The notes: generated from the letters alone by a model not told the origin. A DNA stretch of 64,000 nt from Taiwanofungus camphoratus (GCA_003999685.1 CP021222.1:248001-312000), one strand, 5' to 3'. Positions 1-13,758 are shown, numbered from the stretch's first letter. Numbers and translations are program-made.

Positions 1-1668
<1,668 letters not shown>

Positions 1669-2362
1669 GGCAACCGTCTCGATCTCAAGAGGGAGTAATT
1701 GGCGAGAGGTGTGTACACGTGTATCTGCTGTCGGCGTATCTGCGTCTGCTTGTCCGAGTCGCAACCATATATTGTGTAATGTTCACACTTATTGTACCTG
1801 CTAAGTCCTTATGTGTACACTTCGATCCTGTGCTCCGTCGTGTACTATTAGGTACTTACATATACCGAGTTTTGGCAGGGGACGCGATGTGAAACAGAAG
1901 TTTCGTTACTGATGTTTAATAGAGCATTTCCGCAGGTGAATCGGAAGAGGGCAGTTTAAGATGTCTACGAACTATGGAGCCACATCCCGAAACGTTTTCG
2001 ATGTCATGCCTCGGGATTAGTCGTTTGGCCAGTAAGTACGCTCGGTTGCAAATACGCTCTATCATGGTGCTTCCAGTGGCTGCGTAGGCTCAACTATCAT
2101 GAGCAACTGTACCAAGTCGGACACATCGTATCAGACCTAAACCATTGGCATAACGCAAGGAATAAGTACTCGTTAGATACTGGTCTTACTTCCCGTACTA
2201 GTTCCCGGATTTGAAATCAAAAAACAATGAATTTGTTAAGTCCAGATATCAACAACGCTAAGTATACATTCCACCATGGTGTCATTATAATATACACAAA
2301 TGGTATAGATGGATATGTAAAATTGTCCGTGAATGAGAGACAGTCCACAAATAATCATCGCT
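1669..2362. other. Convergent intergenic region
   Basis: About 690 bp lies between the 3' end of the kinase gene and the 3' end of the minus-strand GH5 gene. The sequence is AT-richer than the flanking exons and should hold both 3' UTRs. No gene, tRNA or repeat was recognised here. Confidence 0.5.
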
Positions 2363-5137
2363 TCACATGATACAGCAGCCCTCGCTAAGGCATGAGCACC
2401 ATTGCGCCCACAACCCACAACCGCTTTCCACTGTGGCTTCCTCCCCCGTTTTGATGGCGCCACCTTCACGCGTGATCGTGATGGTGTACTCGCACTCTGG
2501 TGCGCCCTCTGGCGGGACGGAATACCACCACTTCAGAGTCTGACCTTCAATAGACCAGTGACCTCCTGATACTTGTACTAAGACGGAAAGCGACGCGGAG
2601 CCAGGGGCGAAGAGTGTCTCGTAGGAGTGAAGTGTGACTGGTGGCACCGAGAGGTTCGTCGTTGACGCATTCCGTGAACCATTGTGGCTTCCGAACGGAC
2701 TGTTGTCTTTCGATGGGCCGTCCTCAGCAAGCGTCGTAGGGGTGTCGCAGTGCTGCTCAGCGAACCGCGCAACAACCTTGTCGCTAGCGTAGTGCACGAG
2801 AGGTACATATATCTCCGTGGCTAACTCCGACTCGTCGATCTTATCGTCGCCTTGTATGTCCAAGGATGACGTAGACGCCTGCGATGAAGAGGTAGATCGT
2901 AAACGAGGCGCATCTTCCGGCCGAACGAGAACGGTAAACTTGAACTCGGCCTTAGATATGTCGAACTGGATATCTTTGGGCAAGCCGACGACAGTGGTGG
3001 GATATGGTCGACAAAATGCTTTCACAGCTCTCGCACCATCGGTCAAGAAGTCATACGCATTGTCCCAACGAGCAAATGAAGTAATCTCGTGCTTCGACGG
3101 ATACCCATCAATAGCCAGGGTAGACAGAGACAGTGATGACGATGCAGCCGCCGATCGCGTCTGAACGACCGCATTTTGCTTGAGTAATAGTGCAGACGAT
3201 GCATCGCTCAGCCGCATCTTGTATTCATCTCTTGACCGCAGGTCGTCAGGGCTCCAAACACTGAGGTCTTCCATATTCCATCCGTCGCCCCACGGATGTG
3301 AGCTATCCGGGCAGTAGGTCCAAATTGTGTAACTTAGCGCATTCGGGCCATCTGCAGCGTTCAGACTCGCATCCAATGCGTTTTGTTGGCTTGAGTAGTC
3401 GCCCTTATACTTTCCACCATCAGTGTAGCCATATGCCTTTTTGGCATCCATGTCATAGGGTATGCCGATTTCGCCGATGATTGTGGGGTAGGGACCAAGG
3501 ATGGGTGCGTCATCTTTCAGCATTCCGAGCTGCTCTTGGAGAGATTTGCGGATCGCGCGTTCTCCGATCTTAACTGCGGGAAGAATCGATGTGTATTTGC
3601 CTCTGAGGAGTCCCAACGCATCCGCATTGAACCAGTTCCAATGCCGCGTCACCAGCGTGAGACCATCGTAATAGTGAGCGGAGTAACAGCACCTGCCTGA
3701 CAGCCGGTCACTGTCTAACGACGGGGGCTGTGCAAACACAGGGGGTGCGACGAACAGAATGGCTTCCGGGTGCGACTGCCGCATCCGTGCAGCAAACGCC
3801 TCCCAGTGTGGTCGCCAGTAGTCGTCGATAAACATCACGTCCCGATCGGGGTTAGATGGTGACACCCTGAAGTAATCTGGCACGATCATATAGCCCGACT
3901 CGACATCCCACACGCCGTGCAGCGCCCAAATGCATGTTCCGAGCTTCCACTTCGGGTCTCTTCGCCAGCCCCAACGCGGGTGCACGCCATCCGGCTCCAT
4001 GTCCTGATCCGCCCACACTTTCATACCCTGTGGGTCAATCGTGACCGTCCCGTCGCGCGACGGACCCATCGCACCGAACTTCCAGTTGTCCACCGTTTGA
4101 GCCTGACCCATCCCAAGGCGCATCGACTGCGCAGGCGTAGGGAACGTGCCCTTCTTCAGTGTTGACGTCTGCTCTGTCGGCACCGCGTTCAGGTCCGGGT
4201 ACCCGCAGAAGCCCTCGTACGGCTCGTTTATGCTGTCCCACCCGATCACACACTCGTCCAACAGATCCCCTGCGTCCCGCAGCCGCTCCGCGAGCGCACC
4301 AAGAGCACCGATGTAGTGCGCTTGCAGATAGTCCTGGATATTCACCCCATCCAGCACGCACTTAGGCGCAAAATCCCGTCCTGCGAAGAACAGCGTGAAC
4401 AGCGTCTGCGCTACCAGCCTCCCGTAATTTGTGCTCCAGATCATCGCCGGTAGACTGCCCGGGTCTGCTGACTCCGCCGTCGGGTATTCACAGTGCATGA
4501 TTGCCGCCTGCGTTGCCGTGAAATGCCGCGGGTCCAGCCCGCATGCGGGCAACGTCCAGTACGGTGCACCGGACCCTCCAGAGAACCGCGACCACTGCAA
4601 CAGATGTCAGCGTGCGTACCTAGCAGATGATGGCGGGAACACGAAGACACACAATATCCTGATGCGGATCCATGTACACCTTGAATCCATACTCTTTACA
4701 TTTTTGCAGGACCCGTACAGTATAGTCCATAAATTCATAATCGTACTTGCCACTGCCAGATCATGAGATGATCGTAGCATAGAAAGCATAAGCGCCACTC
4801 ACGGTCCGGCATGCTCTAGTGATTCCCATGTCACTACATATCTCAGCATATTGAAGCCCCACCCCTTGAGGCGTGCCAGGTGTACGTCGGCCGAGCCATC
4901 GTCGAGGTTAAGCGGTCTACCGATGAAGGACTCGTCACCGTCCTCGCCTGACTGCCAAAATCCATCGAGAATATATGAAGGCCTATCTACCGGCGCTTTG
5001 GCAGAACCCGAGAGGTTGATCCCACGCAGCAGTAGAGTACGTCCGGCGTTGTCGACAAAGTGACTCTCTACGGTGTGAATGAAGTGTGACGGAGTGGGAT
5101 TTCCTGTCGCTGGCGAGACAGAGGGTACTCTGGGCAT
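2363..5137 (-). CDS. GH5 steryl-beta-glucosidase / glucocerebrosidase (EGCrP2/Sgl1/Egh1-like)
   Basis: The family hydrolyses ergosteryl-glucoside (and glucosylceramide in related enzymes) in fungi. Exons on the minus strand are 5137-4803, 4752-4653 and 4594-2363, all in phase, giving about 888 residues. There is no N-terminal signal peptide, as expected for the cytosolic/vacuolar EGCrP2 type. Visible motifs: LLLRGINLSG near residue 40; WGFNMLRYVVTWESLEHAGP; YMDPHQDIWSRFSGG across intron 2; WDSINEPYEG near residue 268 with the acid/base Glu; and IIGEIGIPYDMD near residue 520 with the likely nucleophile Glu. A C-terminal beta-sandwich-like segment ends in a Cys-rich tail with CCIM as the last four residues, which fits a CaaX box. 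The start is the first ATG of the frame. The gene is divergent from ATG15. Endoglycoceramidase is the main alternative. Confidence 0.88.
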
Positions 5138-5409
5138 CGTTGGTGATTATCTGCACAGGCGGCAGAGGTGAAGAAACCAGTCGTTCACCGTGGTCGTGAG
5201 GGACACGCAGAGTGGTTCCACTCCTACAAATATATTTACTGCTTATGTGCCAAAAAGGGGGAACAGTAGCGTGACCATCATTGGCCTCGATTGCCGTGTC
5301 ACGAGGGTGACAGAATGTGACCTAGGACTCCAAGCAGCCTGCGGGAGCATGTACGCGAGGTCTTCATGAGTGGGACAATAATCATTCCAGACCACACATT
5401 CGTTCCATA
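5138..5409. promoter_or_regulatory. Divergent promoter region, steryl-glucosidase / ATG15
   Basis: The two start codons point away from each other across 272 bp, so both promoters must lie here or overlap the neighbouring 5' exons. An AT-rich stretch around 5225-5245 could serve the minus-strand gene. No specific factor site was identified. Confidence 0.45.
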
Positions 5410-7022
5410 ATGCTCTACAATTTCCTACCTAATACCTTGCAATATCTTCTTGCATCTGTTCTGTGGCACCAGGAACCCCTGTCAATCAAGCCATCTCCAT
5501 TAAGGTTCGAGCTTCGCCACGAGCATGCAGTGTCCAACTTATCTCGAGTGGTGTTCTCGGATATCAAGCCCCATTCTAATCTCGCACAGCAAGCATTCGA
5601 AATTGATACTCGGCGTCTCACTGCGTATCGCCCGGTCTCACAGGCCGACTTTTCCAGCGCCCGTTTCAATGGGCCGCGTGCGGTACCATGGGACGAGGTG
5701 CAAACGGAAGGGCCTAACATCCAAGATCGCGAGAGTCTATTGACCTTGGCAAAGATGACGAACAATGCCTACTCCGCACCGACTGACAAGGACTGGTACG
5801 ACATCGGCACTAACTGGAACAACGTACGTCGTCACGCTTTAATGGATGCCGTCGATCTCACCTTCCTCACGTCCCCTATTAGAGCTACCCCTTTGGATGG
5901 GAGCCCGACGCAGACGGTTTCCGTGGTCATATATTTGCCACTCCAGATAATTCTACTGTGGTCATCTCGATCAAGGGTACTTCTGCAGGATGGGTTGTTG
6001 GCGGTGGCGGACCCACAGTCAAGAAGGACAAGCTGAATGACAACTTACTATTCTCATGCTGCTGTGCGCGAGTAGGCCCAACTTGGCATCCGGTCTGCGA
6101 CTGCTACGAGGGCGGGTATAAGTGCGATCAGGAGTGTTTGGAGAGGAGTCTGGCCGACGACAGTCTATTCTATTCCATTGGCACGGTAAGGACCCCTCAG
6201 TCTCATCCGGATGTGTACGGTGCGAGCGACTTATGACGATAGAATTTGTATTATAATGTAACATACATGTATCCCAACTCCGATATTTGGCTTGTTGGTG
6301 CGCAACTCCTTGTGTGTTTTGTCAGACAACATGCTGACTCCGCCACTGCAGGGCATTCCCTGGGAGGTTCTTTGGCTTCGCTGATTGGTGTCACCTTTGG
6401 CGTCCCTGTGGTGGCGTTTGAGGCACCTGGTGAGAAACTAGCGGCTACACGCTTACATCTTCCCTCCCCTGTGCGCGTCCATTTCGTCTTCGACCATGTG
6501 CCTGTCTCTGAAAATGTGATTTGTAGCCTTCCACGCAACATATCACGCACGTATACCACACTGCAGACCCGCTTGCCATGGGTACATGTAACGGCGTCGC
6601 ATCGACTTGCGCAATAGGGGGTTATGCCATGGAATCACGGTATGAGCTTCCTCGGGTTGCACCTGCATCTCTTTTGTCGCTGACTTCGTCTGGTCTTAAG
6701 CTGTCATTTAGGCAAAGTGATTCGATACGACACAGTCTCGAAACTTGGTTGGTCGGTCGATATCCGTACACATGGGATCAGGGTCGTCATCGAGAAGCTG
6801 CTTTCGACTGACTGGGATGAAGGCGACAACGATGACGACGGTAAGAGCGGAAACAGTAGAGCAGTCCCCGGTATGATAGATGAGGAAGATTGTGTGGTAA
6901 GGATGCCTCATGATCCACGCCTCCTGGGCCGCATACTGATTGAGTCAACGCAGGACTGTTTCAATTGGGAATTTGGCGACTTTAGGAATGTGTCCTTGTC
7001 GTCCTGTTATAACATACCATAG
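5410..7022 (+). CDS. ATG15: Autophagy-related lipase ATG15
   Basis: Atg15 is the vacuolar phospholipase that lyses autophagic and multivesicular bodies. Exons 5410-5823, 5883-6185, 6243-6297, 6352-6470, 6527-6639, 6701-6896 and 6954-7022 splice in phase to 422 residues. A hydrophobic N-terminal anchor (about residues 3-20) matches the single transmembrane segment of the family. Family blocks are nearly unchanged: [20 protein letters not shown], then a Cys-rich [32 protein letters not shown], the lipase elbow GHSLGG near residue 258 (nucleophile Ser), [19 protein letters not shown] with the likely catalytic Asp, and [13 protein letters not shown]. The short C-terminus ([10 protein letters not shown]) lacks the long Ser-rich tail of some homologues. 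The elbow is split by intron 3. Length and motif order make this identification firm. Confidence 0.96.
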
Positions 7023-7534
7023 AGGTCAGATTTCTAAGCATGGTTACGGTCTCCGTTATTCGGCTAGGGTATACTGACTGATATTGTGCAGGAGATGTTC
7101 TGTATCGGGCATACAACAATCTTCAATCTATTTGATTATATATATATCCATCATCATTGAAAACTTGTCCCCTGTTCATTCCACTACAGGAGAAATGTAT
7201 TGTTAGTCATGGTGCCCGGCATACGGCGCCTTTCTACTTCATGTCCGTATATTTCTTGACGCGGCAGGCCACCATCACGTGGGCGCTTTGTGATGATTTG
7301 TGATGCCACTCCTCTCTCCTTTACTTCCATTCTTCTGTTCAATCAAGTTCCCCAGACCGTTCAAACAAGGTTTAAACTTTTGAGAAGTCTCCAGTGTTCG
7401 TGTGACCTTCTTGTAAATGTGCTAACTGGTGCAGAACGAAGAAGATCACTTACACATAGTCCAGGGATTTTTGTAGGTCTTGCTCAGTTTCATTCTAGCT
7501 GCGTCCTCATCAATAACCTTTGAGGTAGTCACAC
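7023..7534. other. Intergenic region ATG15 to BTB gene
   Basis: About 510 bp that should contain the ATG15 3' UTR and the promoter of the BTB gene. A short TA-repeat sits near 7134-7147. Small open frames have no recognisable coding signal. Confidence 0.45.
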
Positions 7535-8582
7535 ATGTCGACTTTTCTAGAACAGGAAGAGGCGGCCGGCGCACAACCTTATGTTAACTCACAGTCGGTG
7601 GATGTCGCTGAGGATGCCGTTGTCCGCCTCGATACAACCAAACGACACCAGGACTATTGGTTCGAAGATGGGAACACTGTTCTACTCGTCGGAGATATAG
7701 CATTCCGTGTTCATAGAGGAATATTGTCCCGCAACTCCCCAGTGTTTCGTGATCTCTTTAAGGTTCCTCAAGAAGCGACCCAGGAGAAAATGGATGGTTG
7801 CCCGGTAGTGCGACTGTCTGATCACGGTGCGGAGGTTGCGGCTCTACTTGGTATTTTATATGATGGTAGTAGGTATGTATCCGTGCCCCTCTAGAGTACG
7901 GGTATACTCACCTCAACTAAGACTTCTCCAACCTGACGAGCCATTGCCCTTCTCGGTGGTTGCGGCTGCCGTTCGACTAGGACACAAGTATCAAATGGAC
8001 GGCCTCGTCAAAAGCGCTATTTCCCGCCTCAAGACCTGTTTCCCGGATAACTTCGACGACTGGGAGAATATCGTCATGAGGGGAAAGACGCTTGTGACCA
8101 TGGCAGTGGAAGACGCTATTTCTGTGGTCAATCTTGCTCGTCTAACGGAAACTCTCATCATGCTTCCAGTTGCCCTATACAGGTGTTGCGTACTGCCAAC
8201 TGATGTTCTTCTGTCAGGGCTGCAGCGTCCAGATGGGTCAATAGAAAGACTGTAGGTTGAAGATCTTGTACGGTGTCTCGAGGGCAGAAACCGCCTCGTA
8301 CATGCCGGATCATTTGCATGGATGTTCAACATGGAACAAGACACTCATAGCTGTACGTCAGTGGATGTTTGCACCAACAGTTGGCAGGTCTTGCGGAAAA
8401 ATGCGTATGAAAGACACATTCTTTCGTCATATCGGCTCCTTGACAAGAAGGTAGCGCTTCGGACCAAGTTCTGCGATAATTGCGCAGCTCTGATTCAGTC
8501 AAAGGGCGTTGAAATGCGACGCGAGATATGGTTAAAACTTCCTTCGCACATGGGTATCGCACTGGAAAACTGGCAAGTTTGA
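7535..8582 (+). CDS. BTB/POZ-domain protein of the basidiomycete paralogue family, interrupted by an in-frame TAG
   Basis: Exons 7535-7872 and 7922-8582 (49-bp intron). The BTB fold is seen in DYWFEDGNTVLLVGDIAFRV, HRGILSRNSPVFRDLF and VVRLSDHGAEVAALLGILYD, followed by a helical BACK-like part (FSVVAAAVRLGHKYQMDGL, LPVALYRCC). Such short BTB proteins form large families in agaricomycetes; most are of unknown role, and BTB domains generally mediate dimerisation or cullin-3 binding. The same frame holds TAG at 8253-8255, between GSIERL and EDLVRCLEGRNRL, and coding character continues past it to TGA 8580-8582. No GT-AG intron of usual size removes the stop in frame. Either the gene makes a truncated protein, or it is a young pseudogene, or the base is a sequence error. 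Confidence 0.65.
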
Positions 8583-9899
8583 CGGCTCAGCGTAGATGGA
8601 CGACATAGGGCTACCGTATACTAGTCGTGATCATGACTGGTGCTGTACGGCGAATTACTTTACATTATAGATGCACCGTGATCCGGCCCCCAAAGTTCTT
8701 AGTCGAATTTGCTCTGTCTATGGGACAGGAGAAACTGCAATATTTCAGAATGTCAGGGTCTGGCGTCGGTGACATTGACGCGAGGAGTCACGGATCATGT
8801 GGATTCACCGTCACACTGACAACTTTAAACCGGTGCACGTCTGTCAATATTTCAAGTGCTAGTGCAGCTGACGTCTCGCTTTCCTTGCATGAAATCGTTA
8901 GTAAGTTAGTGCAGGAGCTTGAATGAGCTATTCGTGATGGTCAAGTGAGAGTGTTATTATAGTCCATAGCTTTAAAGACGCCAAGATGATGCTCAACGAT
9001 TTATAGATTAACGTTGAAGGAAACAATGTTGTTCTATTTGGTTCGCGTCCCTATGGAGGTTCTCCCGGGACTCTGTACCATTTTCTCTGCTCTGATGACC
9101 ATATCTTCATTTGAAATGTGATGCCAGCGTCAGAGTAATGCTTTTAGTTTATGAAGACTCGACCAATTGGTATAGTTCAAGTAACATGTACCTGACCACT
9201 GCCTACCTGACTCTTCCTTATCAACGCAAGACCATTTGGAAGGCTCATTGTTACTTACACCCTGCCTTCGAACTTCAGGAAGACCTGGAAACTTTCAACA
9301 GTAATAACACCATGATTATGGACATCTCAAATTCCATTACTGTAGTTGAAATGTCCCATTGACAGACGCTCAATGCTTTCGCTTGTTCTCTATGGCTGCT
9401 GTATGGTCAAAAATCATGACTTCCCATCTGGAAATCCTCCAGTTGATGAACCTCACGAGTAGTACAAGGGAACCCTTCCAAATTCTGTGACGACCATTTG
9501 CACTTTAAAAATAATCGCTAGCAACTCACCACATATGCGCTGGACCCTCTACCAACAGACATCAGTTTTAGATTGTGGGAAACACGAGGCAGTCATAAAT
9601 ATCAAAATTTTGTGGCTTGTTACAACATCTTCAATTGCTCATGACAGTAGATCTGGGAGGAATGAACTCTAGAGGTTGTGAACTTCTTCCACTGTGTATT
9701 GGAAGGTCTTCCAATCACTGCACTTGTCTTAGCTGAATTTCCTTTGGAGTTTAGGGTTGAGACATGAAGGAGATGAGACCTCTGATGGGCAAACCGTCCA
9801 TTCGCACGATCGTACAAAGCAAAAGGTGTGGAGGTCTATTTAATCAACAGTGACAACCAGAAACAGACAGACGAGAAGAGGAATCAAAGGAGAGGAGGG
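8583..9899. other. Intergenic region without a recognised gene
   Basis: About 1.3 kb. An open frame at 8627-8926 (+, 99 codons) and another at 9111-9362 (+, 83 codons) have no family motif I know. They could be degenerate paralogue sequence behind the BTB gene. The right end should contain the eIF2A 3' UTR. Confidence 0.3.
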
Positions 9900-12164
9900 T
9901 TATGATGATATACTCATTGCAGCGAGCTCCTTCCTAATTTCTGCTTCTGTGTCGATCTTCTTCAGTTGTGTGGCCTCCAAACGCTCGCCCTTCTTGGCCT
10001 TCTCCTTCAGTTCTTCGATAGCTTTAAGCTGCAATACCAGTATCAAGGTTAAATGGATAGCGCGGTTCCACGAAAGCTGTCAACGTACCTTTTTGTTCAA
10101 GTTCCGGACTTTCTTTGCCATCGGGTCCAGACCAGTAGCATCTCCACCAGGCGTGGGTGGTACGGAGTCGTCTACAGGGCTAAGAGGCACATCCGCCGGT
10201 GCGCTGACCTGTATCTCGATGGACGGGCGCGCCGAGCCCTCACCCCCGCCCTCCTTGTCCTTCTTGCCGCCCTTTCGCTTGCGCCCTCTCCGATCTGCAT
10301 CACCATTGCGCACGGGGGACGGTGACGTAGGCGCACCGGGAACGTGTCTCTTCCCATTTGTCTGCATGCGCCCAGGTGCGGGGCTGCGGCTGTACCGACC
10401 ATTTGGTGTTGGGCTCCCGCTGGGAGTTCCCTCGTCGCGCTTATACGCTGCAGACGCTTCGAGCCCCCGCGCACCGGGCGGCCGGTAGGCGCCCGCAGGC
10501 TTCGTTGGCGTCGGCTTCGCCAATGCAGCATGCGCTTGGACACTCGGCGCGGGTACGGGGCTTGTGGGAATGTTCTGAGGAAATGCAGGTACAGCATCGA
10601 CGGGCGTCGGCCGCCACGATGCTTGGTAAAGCTCCTCTACTGGATGGACATGCATGAGGGGACCGGTGCAATGCCAAATCTTGATACCATTGTCGACGCG
10701 CAGGCGCGGAGAAAGAGTTGCGGTCAGAAGAAAGCGACCGTCAGGTGACCATTCGCAGTGCGATGTATTCGATGCATCGATGCTTGTAATCTTTGTAAGT
10801 GTCCGTCGATCATAGATGTCGACCTTCCCGGCGAGATTGCCAAATCCAGCCATGGCGAGCAACCGCCCCTGAGGATTGAAGGAGATGAAATTGCAGAAAG
10901 CGGTGCCAAAATCGTGTAATGATCGTGTACGCTGATCGAATAGCATCGCCTTCGCAGGCATGACTAGATCATTCGATCAGGGTTGGCCGTAATTCAGAAG
11001 AGAACCATACACACATCCGTAAATCACACCAAACTCCTTCGAATTCGGACTCCAAGCAAAATCATGGACAGGACCCTCTTTGTCCAGTGTAATGCGGCAA
11101 TCAAAGTTGCCCGCAGCACTCAAGAGATACAGTCCTCCCGTTTCGCCATAATAGCTTTTGTTCGCCTGATCCACTTCTGTCTGTGTTAATACTAGGACCT
11201 GCGTCCCGAGAGTGTTCCACTTGATCTGCGACTTGTCTGCCTTGAAGAACGTCCTCTGACATGTTGGAGCGGCAGCAAGTCCCATGAGACTATAAATCTT
11301 CACGCTGGCGGGCGCATCCTGATTGATCGGTGAGCGCTTGATCTATCAACACCTGATCACCACAAAAATGTTCCAAGTAAAATTGAACATTGATTCATGA
11401 AGTAGTGATCGGTGTTCCTCGTATCAACATGAACAATTTTGAGCGATCACTACTCCATGGGTTTATTCATGAACGAAGGTTTTGTGTTTCTGTGGTTGAA
11501 AAGATTCCTGCGGTGATGGATGACTTGTTAAGTTCCTCACCTTTTTCTGGGCGACAAACACCGCTAGTGAGGGATTCAACCCAGGACTCAGCGTTACGCT
11601 GGTAGCACCCTCGACTTTGAGCTTGTCCACAATGCCCTTCGACCACTCCACCGGGCGGTAGACCTGTATTTCCTGCCCAACCAGACGAATTGCGTGCGAT
11701 TCAGAAATGGTGTACTGAAGATCCCATCCATCGAGCGACTTCTGTGTAAATGCGACAAGCTCCTCGCCAGTCGAAACGGAAAAGATCCTGAGATTCTTGT
11801 GTTGTGCGCCGTCTTCGAGTTTGATTGGCCGTTCCCAAGTAGACAAATATGTGCCCCGTGGTGAAAAACTGATTTCGACGACATTCGGCAGCAATAATTC
11901 CTGCAGTAGCAACGCGCTCTCCGCCTGATAGATACGAACACCAGTGGGTATCGCGTACGCGTACAGTCGTCCATCGGGACTGTACTGATAAGTTCGAGCA
12001 GGTACATCGGGTGCTTGGAAATTGTCTAAGGTCTCATAGCTTGGCGTCCCGCCAACAAGACCAATAGCCTTTTGTGCGCGGTCTGGAAGGAGAAATCAGG
12101 CGCAAGAGAATAGAGAATAAATGAACAACTGACAAGAGTACTGCTGGGAGAGTGAAGAAGCCAT
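9900..12164 (-). CDS. Eukaryotic translation initiation factor 2A (eIF2A)
   Basis: eIF2A is a WD-repeat factor able to deliver Met-tRNAi to the 40S subunit independently of eIF2 GTPase. Minus-strand exons: 12164-12134, 12082-11541, 11318-11015, 10963-10089 and 10028-9900, all in phase, giving 626 residues. The first exon codes for only ten and a third residues (MASSLSQQYS). Then come RAQKAIGLVGGTPSYETL, YQYSPDGRLYAYAIPTGV and other beta-propeller blades, including SVKIYSLMGL, FAWSPNSKEFGVIYGFMPAK and CEWSPDGRFLLTATLSPRLR, and an Ala/Pro/Ser-rich linker. The C-terminal helical region has AMAKKVRNLNKK-like sequence and LKAIEELKEKAKKGERLE, as in the family. Intron 2 (11540-11319, 222 bp) is much longer than its neighbours and holds an inverted repeat. 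Confidence 0.93.
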
Positions 12165-12679
12165 CACAAGAAGATGAAGATCTGGCAGAGGCGGTAGAAG
12201 AAGCAAGTGAATGCTTCAAAGTGTGGTCGGCGACGTGAACGTCGGGCGTAAGGAGCTGGGTTGCTCTCCACCCCTCCATTCAGAAAACTGTTTGGCAGTG
12301 ATTACGTAACCTTGCACTGGTATATCGGTCACGCGCTGGTCATGCACTCCATAATTCTGAGTTTCTCAAATTACTCAAATTCCGATGATACCTTACACAA
12401 TTTGCACGATGGTGATGATGATGATGGTGAAATCAGCATTTATATACCGCCACAAGCAATCTAGTGCTAAGACGCGGTGTTTTTTGCTAATACTATCGGC
12501 CCCGGTATAAGGTGGCAGGGATAAAATGGGACATTGGTAACAAGAATGAAAAAGTAATTATAGAATCAGTTGTATTCAAATGAAAGCGTGGCCCTGCGTA
12601 AAAGTGAAGGCAAGTTAAAAATCGAACATCAAATCCGTATCAGTGCCACACGCAAATGCCGACTGTATGGTTCTCCCAG
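12165..12679. other. Intergenic region between two minus-strand genes
   Basis: About 515 bp, expected to hold the eIF2A promoter and the 3' UTR of the next gene. A GATGAT-type trinucleotide run lies near 12410-12430. No gene recognised. Confidence 0.4.
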
Positions 12680-13758
12680 TCACATTTGGATTTCTAGCTT
12701 GGTTAGCCATATATTACTACGAGCAGGGCCTACAGAGACGAGCCAAATATTTTCAAGGAGAATCCCACGTTTGCCTATGGTCCACTGTGCGTGTCCGTGC
12801 GCAACACGTGTTTTCTGCAAGTCATTATTAGCATAAAGCAAGAGGCAAGGTGCGTGCGTGTGAGGTTCACCATAGCTTTATCCGTGAAGCGGGTGATATG
12901 GAGGCTGATGAACTTCGCGAGTTGGGTGCGCGTAATGAAGCCGTTCTTGTCTTGCACGGCGATATAAGTGCCGAAATGGTCGTAGCCTGGCCACTGAGTG
13001 CCATGCAAGACAGCGTCAACTGATGCTCTCTCGAGTATAGTAAACGGGAAAAGCTTACAGCCACCACAAGACGGATCTGCCGGACGCCGATCGACGCGAA
13101 GACACGGTCGTCGCCACCATCAAGGACCACGCAGTCTTTAAGTGCGTCGCTCACGCGCACACCACGACACCCTTGAGCTCCGAACCCGACCGTGTACGAC
13201 GCAGTTGCCTTAGGCACCACCTGTATGGTCTGAGGTACGTGCACGCGGCTCGGTGCAGAGAGTGGAATAGATTGAACACCCGAAGTACTCGGCCGCTGGG
13301 GCACGGGTGAATACACGTAGTCCAATACTTCCGCGGAATGTGTTGCATTGTGGACGTGAGGGTAGCTTGGGATATGGCTATACGCCACCGGTAGAGTAGG
13401 GTGATAGTACCATTGATGTGACGATGCCAATGCATCATGAGGAACTTGTTCGTATTGCGGCTGGTAGAAGGGATAAGCCTGGAGAGGATTCTCGGTGGTT
13501 GGAAAGAGCTGAAAAAGTGTCATTTTATGGACTGGCAACTATGGCGAAGTAACGTACGAGCCCATTTGGTTGGAGTATCACAGGAGCACCTGTGTTTTTC
13601 TAGTGTGCTGGTTAAGAACGTATTGTAGTTGGATGACATGGTATAACGATACCTACGCTGTCTTGGGAGGGAGCATCGAAGTCCAGAGGTCCGATCGGGA
13701 GATCAGCATATATGTCGAAGTCTGGAATTTGCAGGGTGACATGACTCGGCTGTGACAT
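12680..13758 (-). CDS. Uncharacterised basidiomycete protein with a conserved C-terminal domain
   Basis: Exons 13758-13657, 13508-13059, 12993-12871 and 12814-12680, each joined in phase 0, give 269 residues. The N-terminal half is Pro/Tyr/His-rich and low in complexity. The C-terminal half looks like a folded domain: GCRGVRVSDALKDCVVLDGG, RQIRLVVAWPGYDHFGTYI, GFITRTQLAKFISLHITRF and AQWTIGKRGILLENIWLVSV. Similar short proteins with a WPGY core occur in polypores as I recall them, but I cannot assign a domain name. A second in-frame ATG lies upstream at 13800 and would add 14 residues. No membrane segment or signal peptide is visible. Function unknown. Confidence 0.65.

Noticed and set aside
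8253-8255. Programmed stop-codon readthrough in the BTB gene
   Set aside because: The bases after TAG (GTT) do not match known leaky contexts such as CTA or CAR. It is kept only as a lesser possibility.
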